From the NCBI GenBank assembly GCA_041493035.1, contig JBGPYB010000045.1, positions 1 to 29,439 of the forward strand: a DNA stretch of 29,439 bases, read 5' to 3'. Shown one piece after another: positions 7,019 to 15,026 of the stretch. Position 1 is the first letter of the stretch, and every line of letters starts with the position of its first letter. A model generated the notes under the pieces. It was not told the DNA's origin. It worked only from the letters and a program-made list of their open reading frames with translations, and ran no database searches. The position numbers and the translations under genes are program-made. The DNA is from JBGPYB01 sp041493035. Lineage in GTDB: Bacteria > Acidobacteriota > Vicinamibacteria > Fen-336.

Positions 7019-8488
7019 CTAGTCGCCCAGCGAGGGCGGAAGGGCCTCGTGGTGCGGCGTCGCTCTCTCGAAGGCGTGGCCGAGGCGGAGGAGCGAAGCC
7101 TCGTCGAACGGTCGGCCGAGGAGCTGCAAGCCGACGGGCAGGCCGCCTGAGAATCCACAGGGTATGGAGAGGCCCGGGATTCCGGCGAGGTTGGCGGGCA
7201 CGGTGAAGATGTCCGCGAGGTACATCTGAAGAGGATCGTCGGTCTTTTCGCCGAGGCGGAAGGCGGTCCCCGGTGTCGTCGGAGTGGCAACGGCGTCACA
7301 GGTCGCGAAAGCGGCGTCGAAATCGCGCCGGATCAGGGTTCGGACCTTCTGGGCCTGGAGGTAGTACGCGTCGTAGTAGCCGGACGAAAGCACGAACGTT
7401 CCGAGGATGATCCTCCGCTTCACCTCGGCTCCGAAGCCCTGGTCCCGGCTCTCGCCGTACATGTGGCGCAGATCGTGGTTGCCGGGCGTGCGGAGTCCGT
7501 AGCGGACGCCGTCATAGCGAGCGAGGTTGCTCGAGGCCTCGGCGGTCGCAACGATGTAGTAGGTCGCGATGGCGTGGTGGGCGTGGGGCAGCGTCACGTC
7601 GACCACGTGCGCCCCCAGCCTCTCCAGCTCGGCGAGAGCGCTTCGAAACGAGTCCATCACGCCGGCGTCGACGCCCTTTTCGAGGAAGGTCCAAGGAACG
7701 CCCACGCGAAGGCCGGCAGCTCCACAGGCGAGGTCCTGCGCGAAGTCGGGCGCCCCTCTCCTGGCACTCGTGGCGTCGCTCGGATCCGCACCGAAGAGGG
7801 CGGAGGCGACGAGCGCCGCGTCTTCGGTGGTGCGCGAGAAGGGTCCGATTTGGTCGAGGGAAGAAGCAAAGGCCACGAGGCCGTAGCGGCTCACGCGCCC
7901 GTACGTCGGCTTCAACCCCACGACTCCGCAGAGCGCGGCCGGCTGACGGATCGAGCCGCCCGTGTCGGTGCCGAGAGCGATGGGCGTCATCCTCGCGGCG
8001 ACCGCCGCGGCCGAGCCTCCGGAAGAGCCGCCCGGAACGCGGGTCGGATCCCAGGGGTTCCGGGTCTTCTTGTAGGCGCTGTTCTCCGTGGAGGAGCCCA
8101 TCGCGAACTCGTCCATGTTGGTCTTGCCGAGGGGCACCGCACCCGCGGCCTCGAGGCGTTTCACCGCCGTGGCGGTGAAGGGGGGCCGATACCCCTCGAG
8201 CATGCGCGATCCGCACGTCGTCGGGATCCCGTCGATGTCGAGAACATCCTTCACTGCGACGGGGACGCCGGCAAGGGGGAGATCACTCCGGCCGGCGGCG
8301 AGGGCCTTGTCCACCTCGCGTGCCGTCGCGAGGGCGCGGTCGGGGAAGATGTGAAGGAAGGCGTCCACCTTGGGTTCCACCGCAGCGATCCGGTCGAGAT
8401 GGGCACGGGTGACTTCCTCGGCGGAAAGGGCGCGGCTCCGCACTCGCCCCGCGATCTCCGAGGCAGAGAGGCTCCAGAGGAAGCTCAT
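7019..8488 (-). CDS. gatA: Asp-tRNA(Asn)/Glu-tRNA(Gln) amidotransferase subunit A
   Basis: GatA is the amidase subunit of GatCAB. It releases ammonia from glutamine to convert mischarged Glu-tRNA(Gln) or Asp-tRNA(Asn) into the amidated form. The 489-residue product has the amidase signature with a Lys-Ser-cisSer triad at K80 (VAVKDV), S155 (VPGGSSGGS) and S179 (GTDTGGSIRQPA). These align one residue off the Staphylococcus aureus GatA triad (K79, S154, S178). The C-terminal half has GYYDAYYLQAQKVR, TPTTPGTAF and GLPVGLQLLGRPF, all typical of GatA. The ATG overlaps the gatC stop (ATGA). GatB is not in this window and must be encoded elsewhere. Confidence 0.98.
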   Translation of the reverse strand: MSFLWSLSASEIAGRVRSRALSAEEVTRAHLDRIAAVEPKVDAFLHIFPDRALATAREVDKALAAGRSDLPLAGVPVAVKDVLDIDGIPTTCGSRMLEGYRPPFTATAVKRLEAAGAVPLGKTNMDEFAMGSSTENSAYKKTRNPWDPTRVPGGSSGGSAAAVAARMTPIALGTDTGGSIRQPAALCGVVGLKPTYGRVSRYGLVAFASSLDQIGPFSRTTEDAALVASALFGADPSDATSARRGAPDFAQDLACGAAGLRVGVPWTFLEKGVDAGVMDSFRSALAELERLGAHVVDVTLPHAHHAIATYYIVATAEASSNLARYDGVRYGLRTPGNHDLRHMYGESRDQGFGAEVKRRIILGTFVLSSGYYDAYYLQAQKVRTLIRRDFDAAFATCDAVATPTTPGTAFRLGEKTDDPLQMYLADIFTVPANLAGIPGLSIPCGFSGGLPVGLQLLGRPFDEASLLRLGHAFERATPHHEALPPSLGD

Positions 8489-8775
8489 CCGCCGAGGGCC
8501 CTGGGCACCCGGAAGAGCCGATCGGCAGGGTCGGGAGCGGCGGCCAGGGCTCGTCCACGATCGAGGCTGTCGCCGGCTACATCCTCGCGGAAGGCTTCGT
8601 CGGTGCCAGCATGGCTCATCGGCGGCACGCTGGCGGTATCGAGAGACTGGATCGACTCGGCGTAAGCCAGGATGTCGTCGAGCTGCCGCGCGAACATAGT
8701 TCGCTCTTCGGGCGTGAGCGAGACGTGGGCGAGACGCGCGACGTGGTCCACCGTGTCGGTGGTGACCTTGGCCAT
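8485..8775 (-). CDS. gatC: Asp-tRNA(Asn)/Glu-tRNA(Gln) amidotransferase subunit C
   Basis: GatC is the small subunit that wraps around and stabilises GatA in the GatCAB complex. The 96-residue product begins MAKVTTDTVDHVARLAHVSL and continues with EERTMFARQLDDILAYAESIQSL, the standard N-terminal helices. The C-terminal REDVAGDSLDRGRAL and FRVPRALGG segments match the family. The length is normal (about 95). The ATG has no Shine-Dalgarno sequence. It lies 21 bases from the start of the divergent YIP1 gene, so the transcript is probably leaderless. It is cotranscribed with gatA. Confidence 0.96.
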   Translation of the reverse strand: MAKVTTDTVDHVARLAHVSLTPEERTMFARQLDDILAYAESIQSLDTASVPPMSHAGTDEAFREDVAGDSLDRGRALAAAPDPADRLFRVPRALGG

Positions 8776-8790
8776 GAAGCCGGTAATATA
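8762..8790. promoter_or_regulatory. Overlapping divergent promoters for gatC and the YIP1 gene
   Basis: The 21 bases between the two start codons (8776-8796) contain GGTAATATACC at 8782-8792, with GGTA/TACC arms. On the plus strand TAATAT (8784-8789) is seven bases before the ATG at 8797, with GTGACC (8762-8767) as a fair -35 at 16 bases. On the minus strand TATTAC is seven bases, or TATATT nine bases, before the gatC ATG. Both genes would then be leaderless, and the two -10 elements overlap, so simultaneous firing seems unlikely. Confidence 0.55.
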
Positions 8791-8796
8791 CCATCC

Positions 8797-9498
8797 ATGA
8801 GCCCGCCCCCTTTGCCGGCCCTCACGTCCGGGCCGGACTCCGGAACAGCGTGGGAGCGTCGAGGCCCGGGAGAGTTCGTGGCCGCTCTCGTGGAGACGAC
8901 GACCGCGGTGCTCCTCGGCCCCACCGACTTCTTTCGCCGCATGCCGGTCACGGGCGGAATCGGCGCCCCGTTCGGCTACGCGGTCGTCGTCGGTTACGCG
9001 GGCCTCCTGGCGCAGGCCATTTACCAGGCGCTCTTCCGGATTGGCTTTGGCAGCGTCATCGCCGGCTTGGGGCGGCGCGGCGAAGTCGGTCAGCTCCTCT
9101 CCCTGCTCCAAGGGGGAGTCGGCTTCATGGTTCAGGTGATCCTGGGCCCGATCATCGTCACGATGGGGCTCTTCCTCGGCGCGGGTCTCTATCACGTCGT
9201 GCTGCTGCTACTCGGGGGCGCTCGGCGCGACTTCGAAGCGACCTTCCGGGTGGTCGCCTACGGCCATGCCGCGTCGGCTCTACTGGTGTTGCCGTTTTGT
9301 GGGAGTCTGGTGGCGATCGTGTGGTGGGCGGTGGTGCTCGTGATCGGTTTCGCCGAGGCTCACGGGATCGGCCGTGGCAAGTCCCTCGCGGCCGTACTCC
9401 TGCCCATCGTCTTCGCGTGTTGTTGTTGCGGCGCGCTCGCGGGTCTCGTGGGCCTCGGGCTCGGGGGAATCGCGTCCCTGGCGCGGCTCGTCCGATGA
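8797..9498 (+). CDS. YIP1 family membrane protein
   Basis: A 233-residue integral membrane protein. After a proline-rich cytoplasmic N-terminus (residues 1-25) come VLLGPTDFFRRMP (38-50) and about five hydrophobic segments near 58-80, 105-138, 150-168, 170-188 and 197-225. The DFF.RMP start, the YGHAASALLVLPF helix and the long last helix match the bacterial YIP1 family. The last helix carries four consecutive cysteines (FACCCCGA, about 207-213). Function is unknown in bacteria. The gene overlaps the next one by ATGA, and the start codon is set by the TAATAT box. Confidence 0.85.
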   Translation: MSPPPLPALTSGPDSGTAWERRGPGEFVAALVETTTAVLLGPTDFFRRMPVTGGIGAPFGYAVVVGYAGLLAQAIYQALFRIGFGSVIAGLGRRGEVGQLLSLLQGGVGFMVQVILGPIIVTMGLFLGAGLYHVVLLLLGGARRDFEATFRVVAYGHAASALLVLPFCGSLVAIVWWAVVLVIGFAEAHGIGRGKSLAAVLLPIVFACCCCGALAGLVGLGLGGIASLARLVR

Positions 9499-9923
9499 GC
9501 GAAGCCGAACTCTCGCGGACCACTCGAGTCACAGCGCCGTCCGGCCGTCTGCCGCTCGGCGTGATCTTCGCGGGGTCTGGCGCGGTTGGAGTGGCCCTCG
9601 TGGGCCTACTCCATCTGGACCACCTTACGGTGAGCGTCTGCTTCCTGAAGTTCGCAACGGGGTGCCCGTGTCCGACCTGCGGAGCCACGCGTGCCATGGG
9701 ACGTCTTTTTGTCGGCGATCTGAGGGGGGCCTTCGCAATGAACCCCTTGGCCACCGGCGTGGCGTTCCTGGTCGCCGCCTGGGGCGTGGCCGACTTGGCA
9801 CTCTGGCCCTGGGGACGGGCCCTCTCCGTTGGGTTCTCACCCGCCCTCGGCCGCGTGGTGCGCTTCACCGGCCTGGCTCTCATTCTCGCGAATTGGGCTT
9901 ACCTGATCGCGGCTGGCCGGTAG
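9495..9923 (+). CDS. DUF2752 membrane protein
   Basis: A 142-residue membrane protein with the DUF2752 signature CPCPTCGATRA at about residues 57-67, followed by the MNPLA motif (82-86). Hydrophobic helices lie at about 18-42, 86-106 and 122-140. The family is of unknown role; the CPxCGxTR motif is its constant feature. It is translationally coupled to the YIP1 gene (ATGA), which suggests that the two small membrane proteins act together. Confidence 0.88.
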   Translation: MSEAELSRTTRVTAPSGRLPLGVIFAGSGAVGVALVGLLHLDHLTVSVCFLKFATGCPCPTCGATRAMGRLFVGDLRGAFAMNPLATGVAFLVAAWGVADLALWPWGRALSVGFSPALGRVVRFTGLALILANWAYLIAAGR

Positions 9924-9944
9924 GGAGCACGGCGGACCGTCGTT

Positions 9945-9950
9945 TATACT
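9945..9950 (+). promoter_or_regulatory. TATACT -10 box of the glycan operon
   Basis: TATACT at 9945-9950 is exactly seven bases before the GTG at 9958, so the operon's first message is probably leaderless. No convincing -35 is seen upstream. The spacing is the same as at thiL and the YIP1 gene. Confidence 0.55.
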
Positions 9951-9957
9951 CGCGCCA

Positions 9958-10917
9958 GTGGAACAAGAGCAGCGGCCGGAGATCTCCGTTGTCATCCCTG
10001 TCTTCAACGAAGCCGACAACCTGGCGGACCTGCATCGGGAGCTGACGACGAGTCTCGGGTCGCTCGGACGCCCCTACGAGATCATCGTGGTGGACGACGG
10101 CTCTACCGATGGAACGCCGGCACGCCTGCGAGCCCTGGCCGAAGCCGATCCTCGCCTGCGACCGCTGCGCCTCCGACGCAACTTCGGCCAGACGGCGGCC
10201 TTCTCCGCCGGTTTCGACCACTGCCGTGGCGAGATCGTGGTGACGTCCGACGGCGACTTGCAGAACGATCCGGCCGACATCCCCCGGCTGATCGCGACCC
10301 TCGACGAAGGGTACGACATGGTCTGCGGCTGGCGGCAGCAGCGCCAGGACCCGGCCTCCAAACGCATTCCGTCCTGGTTCGCGAATCGCCTCATCTCGTG
10401 GGCCACCGGCGTTCGGCTTCACGACTATGGCTGTTCCCTCAAGGCGATCCGGGTCGAGGTGGTGCGTGGCCTGCGTCTCTACGGCGAGATGCACCGATTC
10501 ATTCCGGCCGTGGCCTCCTGGATGGGCGTCACCTTCAAGGAGCTGCCGGTCGGCCATCGTCCGCGCACCCGTGGCCGTAGCAAGTACGGCCTCGGCCGCA
10601 CCCTTCGAGTGCTGCTGGACTTATTCACAGTCAAGTTCCTGGGCGTCTACGCGACGCGTCCCGCGCATCTGTTCGGCTTCATGGGGCTGGCGTTTGGCGG
10701 GTTCGGCAGCGGAATCCTGGCGTACCTGGCCTACATCCGGCTTTTCCAGGACACGGCCATCGGCGGTCGCCCCTTGTTGCTTTTGGGATTCCTGCTCTTC
10801 CAGAACGGCGTCATCCTCGTCAGCTTCGGCCTGCTCGGCGAGCTGCTCGTCCGCATCTATCACGAGAGCCAGGGGAAGCCGACCTACGTGTTGAAGGAGG
10901 AGCGTCCGGGGCGTTGA
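9958..10917 (+). CDS. Polyprenyl-phosphate glycosyltransferase (GT2, DPM1-like)
   Basis: A 319-residue GT2 enzyme that most likely moves a sugar from a nucleotide donor to undecaprenyl phosphate at the inner membrane (GtrB/ArnC/DPM1 type). It has the GT-A start ISVVIPVFNEADNL, VVDDGSTDGT (44-53), NFGQTAAFSAGF and the metal-binding DGD at 98-100 (SDGDLQNDP). The RGRSKYG segment and two C-terminal transmembrane hairpins (about 225-260 and 270-305) place it in the DPM1-like branch. Translation starts at GTG with no Shine-Dalgarno sequence, after a TATACT box. It is the first gene of a four-gene plus-strand glycan operon. The sugar cannot be read from sequence. Confidence 0.93.
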   Translation: MEQEQRPEISVVIPVFNEADNLADLHRELTTSLGSLGRPYEIIVVDDGSTDGTPARLRALAEADPRLRPLRLRRNFGQTAAFSAGFDHCRGEIVVTSDGDLQNDPADIPRLIATLDEGYDMVCGWRQQRQDPASKRIPSWFANRLISWATGVRLHDYGCSLKAIRVEVVRGLRLYGEMHRFIPAVASWMGVTFKELPVGHRPRTRGRSKYGLGRTLRVLLDLFTVKFLGVYATRPAHLFGFMGLAFGGFGSGILAYLAYIRLFQDTAIGGRPLLLLGFLLFQNGVILVSFGLLGELLVRIYHESQGKPTYVLKEERPGR

Positions 10918-12134
10918 CCCGCATGCTCTTCCTGACGGAGTCGTTCCATCCCGTCCTCGGTGGAGGCGAGGCTCACATCCGGCTCCTCGCATCGCGTCTC
11001 GTCGCGTCGGGGACAGAATGCCTCGTGCTGACTCGACGGGGGGAGCGCGCCTGGGCGGCCGAGGAACGGTTGGACGGCGTGCGGATCCTGCGTGTGTCTC
11101 CTTCGGGACCGGGGCGAGTGGGGAAGTACGCAATGGTGCCGGGTGTCCTTGCCGCCCTCGCGCGTCACCGGAAGGACTACGACGCCATCGTGGTGCGCGG
11201 CGGCCGTGTGTTGGCGCTTCCCGGCTTGACCGCCGGCCGCGTGCTTGGAAAGCCCGTGGTTCTTCAACCTGAGGTCACCGGTGAGATGTCGGGCGAGATC
11301 TACACCTGGGGGACGGCGCTCGATCGGCCTTGGGTGCGCGGGGTCGTGGCCTTCGCTGCGGCGATCCGAAACCGGTGGCTTCGCGATGCCGACGCGTGCG
11401 TCGCCATCTCCTCGGAGGTGCGCGCCGAACTCCTGGCCGCGGGCGTGCCGCCCGAGCGAATCGCGGACATCCCCCACGGCGTCGATATTCGGCGATTCCG
11501 TCCTGCTTCAAGCGAGGAACGGCGTGGCATCCGGGCGAGGCTCGGCTTGGAGGGCGAAGGCCCGGTCGTCGTCTTCACGGGGCGTTTGTTGCGGGGAAAG
11601 GGTGTCGACCTGCTCCTCGAGGCCTTCGCTCGCCTCGCGCCTCGCCACCCCAGCGCTCGGCTCGTCCTCGTAGGCTCCGGCGACGGACAGTCGCTGTCCA
11701 TCGAGGAGGAAGCCCGCGGACGGGCCGCGAGGGACCCAGCCTTGGCCGAGCGCGTGACGTTCACCGGACGGGTCGACAACGTCGAGGACTACCTCCGAGC
11801 CGCCGATATCTTCGCCTTTCCTTCTCTCTTCGAAGCGATGCCGCTGTCGGTGCTCGAGGCCGCGGCCTGCGGGCTGGCGTGCGTGGCCAGCCGCGTCGGA
11901 GGGATTCCGGAGGTTCTGGAAAGCGGAACGTCAGGGACGCTCGTTTCTCCCGGTGACGCCACGGCTCTGGTCGCCGCTCTCGACAACCTTCTGACGGATC
12001 CTGACGCGAGGCGCTCGTTGGGCGCCGCCGCGCGGGCTGCGGTTCTGGAGCGATTCGATTTCGACGCGAGCGTCCAACGCTACCGCGCACTCCTCTCAGA
12101 GATCGCGCGTCGTCGACCAGGCGGGCAGCCCTGA
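10914..12134 (+). CDS. Glycosyltransferase family 4 protein
   Basis: A GT-B fold glycosyltransferase of 406 residues. The N-terminal half holds the acceptor-side motif TESFHPVLGGGEAHIRLLA (residues 8-26). The C-terminal half has VVVFTGRLLRGKGVDLLLEAFA and the EX7E donor-binding motif FEAMPLSVLEAAACG near residue 307. It has no clear transmembrane helix, so it is a cytosolic enzyme acting on a lipid-linked acceptor. The start is uncertain: TTG at 10914 overlaps the previous stop and lies 13 bases after AAGGAGG, while ATG at 10923 lacks a well-placed site. Its substrate is unknown. Confidence 0.92.
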   Translation: MTRMLFLTESFHPVLGGGEAHIRLLASRLVASGTECLVLTRRGERAWAAEERLDGVRILRVSPSGPGRVGKYAMVPGVLAALARHRKDYDAIVVRGGRVLALPGLTAGRVLGKPVVLQPEVTGEMSGEIYTWGTALDRPWVRGVVAFAAAIRNRWLRDADACVAISSEVRAELLAAGVPPERIADIPHGVDIRRFRPASSEERRGIRARLGLEGEGPVVVFTGRLLRGKGVDLLLEAFARLAPRHPSARLVLVGSGDGQSLSIEEEARGRAARDPALAERVTFTGRVDNVEDYLRAADIFAFPSLFEAMPLSVLEAAACGLACVASRVGGIPEVLESGTSGTLVSPGDATALVAALDNLLTDPDARRSLGAAARAAVLERFDFDASVQRYRALLSEIARRRPGGQP

Positions 12135-12138
12135 AAAC

Positions 12139-13116
12139 ATGCGAGTAGCCCTCACCGGCGCGACCGGATACACCGGCGGACGGCTTCTCGAAGCGCTCCT
12201 CGGCCGCGGGGACCAGGTCGCGGTGCTGGCTCGGGGCGACGCCCCCGCCCTTGCCCGGCGTGCTGGCGTCGACGTGGTCCCCGGGGACCTTTCGGACGCA
12301 GCCGCCCTCCGGCGCCTCGTGGAGGCGGCGGACATCGTGCTCCACGTGGCGGCCGTCTACCGGACGGCGGGCCACCCGGACAGCTACTACCGAGACGTGA
12401 ACGTCGGGGGGACGGAGCGCCTTCTGGAGGCCGCCGCCGCCGCCGGGGTGAAGCGCTTCGTCCACACATCGACAGTCGGGGTCCACGGCCACGTGACGCA
12501 TCCACCCGCGGGCGAGGATTCCCCTTTTGCCCCGGGTGACGTGTACCAAGAGACCAAGGCCGAGGCGGAACGCCTGGTCTTCGATCTCGGCACGAAGCGC
12601 GGAGTGCCGTTCACAGTGGTGCGTCCCGGGGCGATCTATGGTCCGGGAGAGAGGCGTCTGCTCAAGCTCTTCCGGGCGATCGCACGCGGGCGCTACGCCG
12701 TCGTGGGCGATGGTCTAGCGTTCTATCACCCGGTGTTCATCGACGACCTGGTCGCCGGCTTCCTCCTCGCCATGCAGCGCCCGGAGGCCATCGGACAGAG
12801 CTTCATCGTCGCCGGGCCGCGGTACGTCTCACAATCGGACCTGGCGGCCCTGATCGCGCGTCACACCGGAGGCCGCGTTCTCCCATTCCGAGTTCCTGCG
12901 GCACCGCTCCAATGGGCGGGGGCGCTTTGTGAAGCTCTTTGCGTCCCGTTGGGCATCGAGCCCCCTCTTCACCGCCGCAGAGTGGACTTCTGGACCAAGA
13001 GTCGAGCGTTCTCCATCGACAAGGCGCGCCGCCTGCTTGGCTATGATCCGAAGGTGGATTTGGACGAAGGGATCGCGCGGACAGCGGCCTGGTATCGACA
13101 GGCAGGCTGGCTGTGA
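12139..13116 (+). CDS. NAD-dependent epimerase/dehydratase (extended SDR)
   Basis: A 325-residue extended short-chain dehydrogenase with an N-terminal Rossmann fold: GATGYTGG with G7, G10 and G13 as the NAD(P)-binding glycines. Ser111 and Tyr136/Lys140 (YQETK) form the catalytic set. RPGAIYGPGE and HPVFIDDLVAGFLLAM are typical of sugar epimerases and 3-beta-HSD-like members of the family. In this operon a nucleotide-sugar or polyprenyl-sugar epimerase or reductase role is likely, but the substrate is not fixed by sequence. The ATG follows the GT4 stop by four bases, and its TGA overlaps the GTG of the next gene. Confidence 0.9.
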   Translation: MRVALTGATGYTGGRLLEALLGRGDQVAVLARGDAPALARRAGVDVVPGDLSDAAALRRLVEAADIVLHVAAVYRTAGHPDSYYRDVNVGGTERLLEAAAAAGVKRFVHTSTVGVHGHVTHPPAGEDSPFAPGDVYQETKAEAERLVFDLGTKRGVPFTVVRPGAIYGPGERRLLKLFRAIARGRYAVVGDGLAFYHPVFIDDLVAGFLLAMQRPEAIGQSFIVAGPRYVSQSDLAALIARHTGGRVLPFRVPAAPLQWAGALCEALCVPLGIEPPLHRRRVDFWTKSRAFSIDKARRLLGYDPKVDLDEGIARTAAWYRQAGWL

Positions 13117-15014
13117 CGGAGCGCGGGGCTCGCATCATCCTCGGCCTCCTGTCGGCGGGCCTCGTCACCATCGCCCTGACCACGGACCTCGCAAGTCTCT
13201 CCGGCGGACGGTTCTGGGGAGATGGAGCCACGTACCACGCCATGGCGTGGAGCCTCGCGGAGGACCTCGACCTCCGATACGAGGCGAAGGACGTCTTCCG
13301 GTCCCGTCGGGAGTTCTCGGAAGGACCCCAGGGAATCTTTCTCAAACGTTCGAGCGGCGGGCTCACGGTGGACACCGTCCGTGGATTCCCGTGGTTCCGC
13401 CGCGTCCCGTCCACGGAGCCGCGGATCTACTTTGCGAAGCCGTTCGTGTACCCCGCCCTCGCAGCCCCCTTCGTCCGCGTCTTCGGTACCCGGGGACTCC
13501 TTCTGACGAACGCGTTCGCACTGGCGGTCGCGTTGCTCCTCGGGTACGGGATGCTTCGTCTGGAGGGAACACCGGGCAGAGCCCTCGGCGCCAGCGCGGC
13601 CCTCATCCTGGGGACAGTGGCTCCCCTCTACCTGCTCTGGCCCGCACCGGAAGCTCTCGGCGTCGGCTTGGCGGCCGCGGGGCTCTATGCCTGGCGCCGC
13701 GACTGGCCGTGGGTCGCGGCTGTCGCCTTCGGCATCGCCGCATACTCCAAGCCTCCGAACGTTCTTCTCGCCCTCCCCCTGTGTCTCGGACCGTTGCTCC
13801 AGAACCGGGAGTCGGTCCTTCGTCGCCTGTCGGAAGGAACGCGTCGCGGCGTCGTCGTGCTCCTCGTTGCCGCGTCACTCTACGGCGTCAACTGGGCTGC
13901 GACGGGCGAATGGAACTATCAGGGGGGACGCGAGCGCAAGACCTTCTACGGCAAGTTTCCCTTCGAGAGCTACGGCGTCACGTTTGGAAACAGCGGCATC
14001 TGGATGAGCACCAACCAGCTCGGGCCGCGCGTCGAAGGGAAGGACGAGGTCGCCACCTCCCAGGGGTCGGAGCCGCCGCGCTCGCGAGACGAGATCGGCG
14101 CGTCGTTTGCGAGGAACCTCGGTTACTTCTGGATCGGCCGCTTCGGGGGAGTGGTCCCGTACTTTCTCCCGGTCGCCGCCGCCATTCTCTTGTTTGCCTT
14201 TCCCGGGCCGAGGAGCCACGTCGGGTGGCTTTCTTTCGCGGCGCTCGCCGTATCGCAGATCGCTTATATCGCGCAAATTCCCGACAACTGGTACGGCGGC
14301 AGCGGAACCGTCGGCAACCGCTACTTCCTGAATCTGCTCCCCCTGGCCTTCCTGCTGGTGCCGCGCGGGCGCGAAGCGATTGTCGGCGTGAGCGGCCTGG
14401 TATCCCTGGGAGTCTTCACAGGATCGCTCCTGATCGCACCGATACATCACTCTTTGAACCCGGGGGACCACGCCACTCGCTGGCCGTTCCGATGGTTCCC
14501 CGCCGAGCTGACGATGCTCAACGACTTGTCGATCTTCGGGGAGCCCTGGAGGAAGAAGGTGCCGGTAGGGGATCCGTATGGCGATCCTCGCAAGCCAGGC
14601 TCAGGCGACGTCACGGCCTACTTCCTCTATTTTCCCGACAACGGGACGTTCGGGAGGGAGGAGTTCGAGGGCCGCACCGGCTTCTGGTTGCGAGGTGGGC
14701 AGCGGGCCGAGGTCTTCCTGCGCGCGCTCGAGCCTGTCCGCAGGATGACCTTCCTCGCGAGCGGAGGGCCGGTCGGCGATGAATTGAGTCTGAGCCTCGA
14801 CGGTAGAGAAGCGACGATCCCCTTGCGTGCCAATGAAACGCGGAACGTGGTCCTGGAGCCCGCCCCCGGGTTTCCCTACAAGGACACGTTCGTCCACATT
14901 CTGAGGCTGCACTCCGCGCGCGGAGGAAGCGTGACGCGCCGCGACGGTTCCGAAGGCGTCGTCGGCTCGTTCGTCAGCGTGTCACTCGAGGTCGAAAGGC
15001 GACCGCCGCACTAA
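13113..15014 (+). CDS. GT-C-like multi-pass membrane glycosyltransferase
   Basis: A 633-residue membrane protein. A first helix (about 8-30) is followed by a large outside loop that begins GDGATYHAMAWSLAEDLDL. This acidic motif after helix 1 is typical of GT39/ArnT-like (GT-C) enzymes, which transfer sugars from polyprenyl carriers on the outer face of the membrane. Many hydrophobic helices follow up to about residue 450. The last 150 residues or so are soluble and beta-rich, which suggests an attached periplasmic domain. No exact family name is secure. The gene starts at GTG within the previous stop (GTGA) and ends the plus-strand operon. Confidence 0.75.
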   Translation: MTERGARIILGLLSAGLVTIALTTDLASLSGGRFWGDGATYHAMAWSLAEDLDLRYEAKDVFRSRREFSEGPQGIFLKRSSGGLTVDTVRGFPWFRRVPSTEPRIYFAKPFVYPALAAPFVRVFGTRGLLLTNAFALAVALLLGYGMLRLEGTPGRALGASAALILGTVAPLYLLWPAPEALGVGLAAAGLYAWRRDWPWVAAVAFGIAAYSKPPNVLLALPLCLGPLLQNRESVLRRLSEGTRRGVVVLLVAASLYGVNWAATGEWNYQGGRERKTFYGKFPFESYGVTFGNSGIWMSTNQLGPRVEGKDEVATSQGSEPPRSRDEIGASFARNLGYFWIGRFGGVVPYFLPVAAAILLFAFPGPRSHVGWLSFAALAVSQIAYIAQIPDNWYGGSGTVGNRYFLNLLPLAFLLVPRGREAIVGVSGLVSLGVFTGSLLIAPIHHSLNPGDHATRWPFRWFPAELTMLNDLSIFGEPWRKKVPVGDPYGDPRKPGSGDVTAYFLYFPDNGTFGREEFEGRTGFWLRGGQRAEVFLRALEPVRRMTFLASGGPVGDELSLSLDGREATIPLRANETRNVVLEPAPGFPYKDTFVHILRLHSARGGSVTRRDGSEGVVGSFVSVSLEVERRPPH

Positions 15015-15026
15015 CGTAGGACGCCC

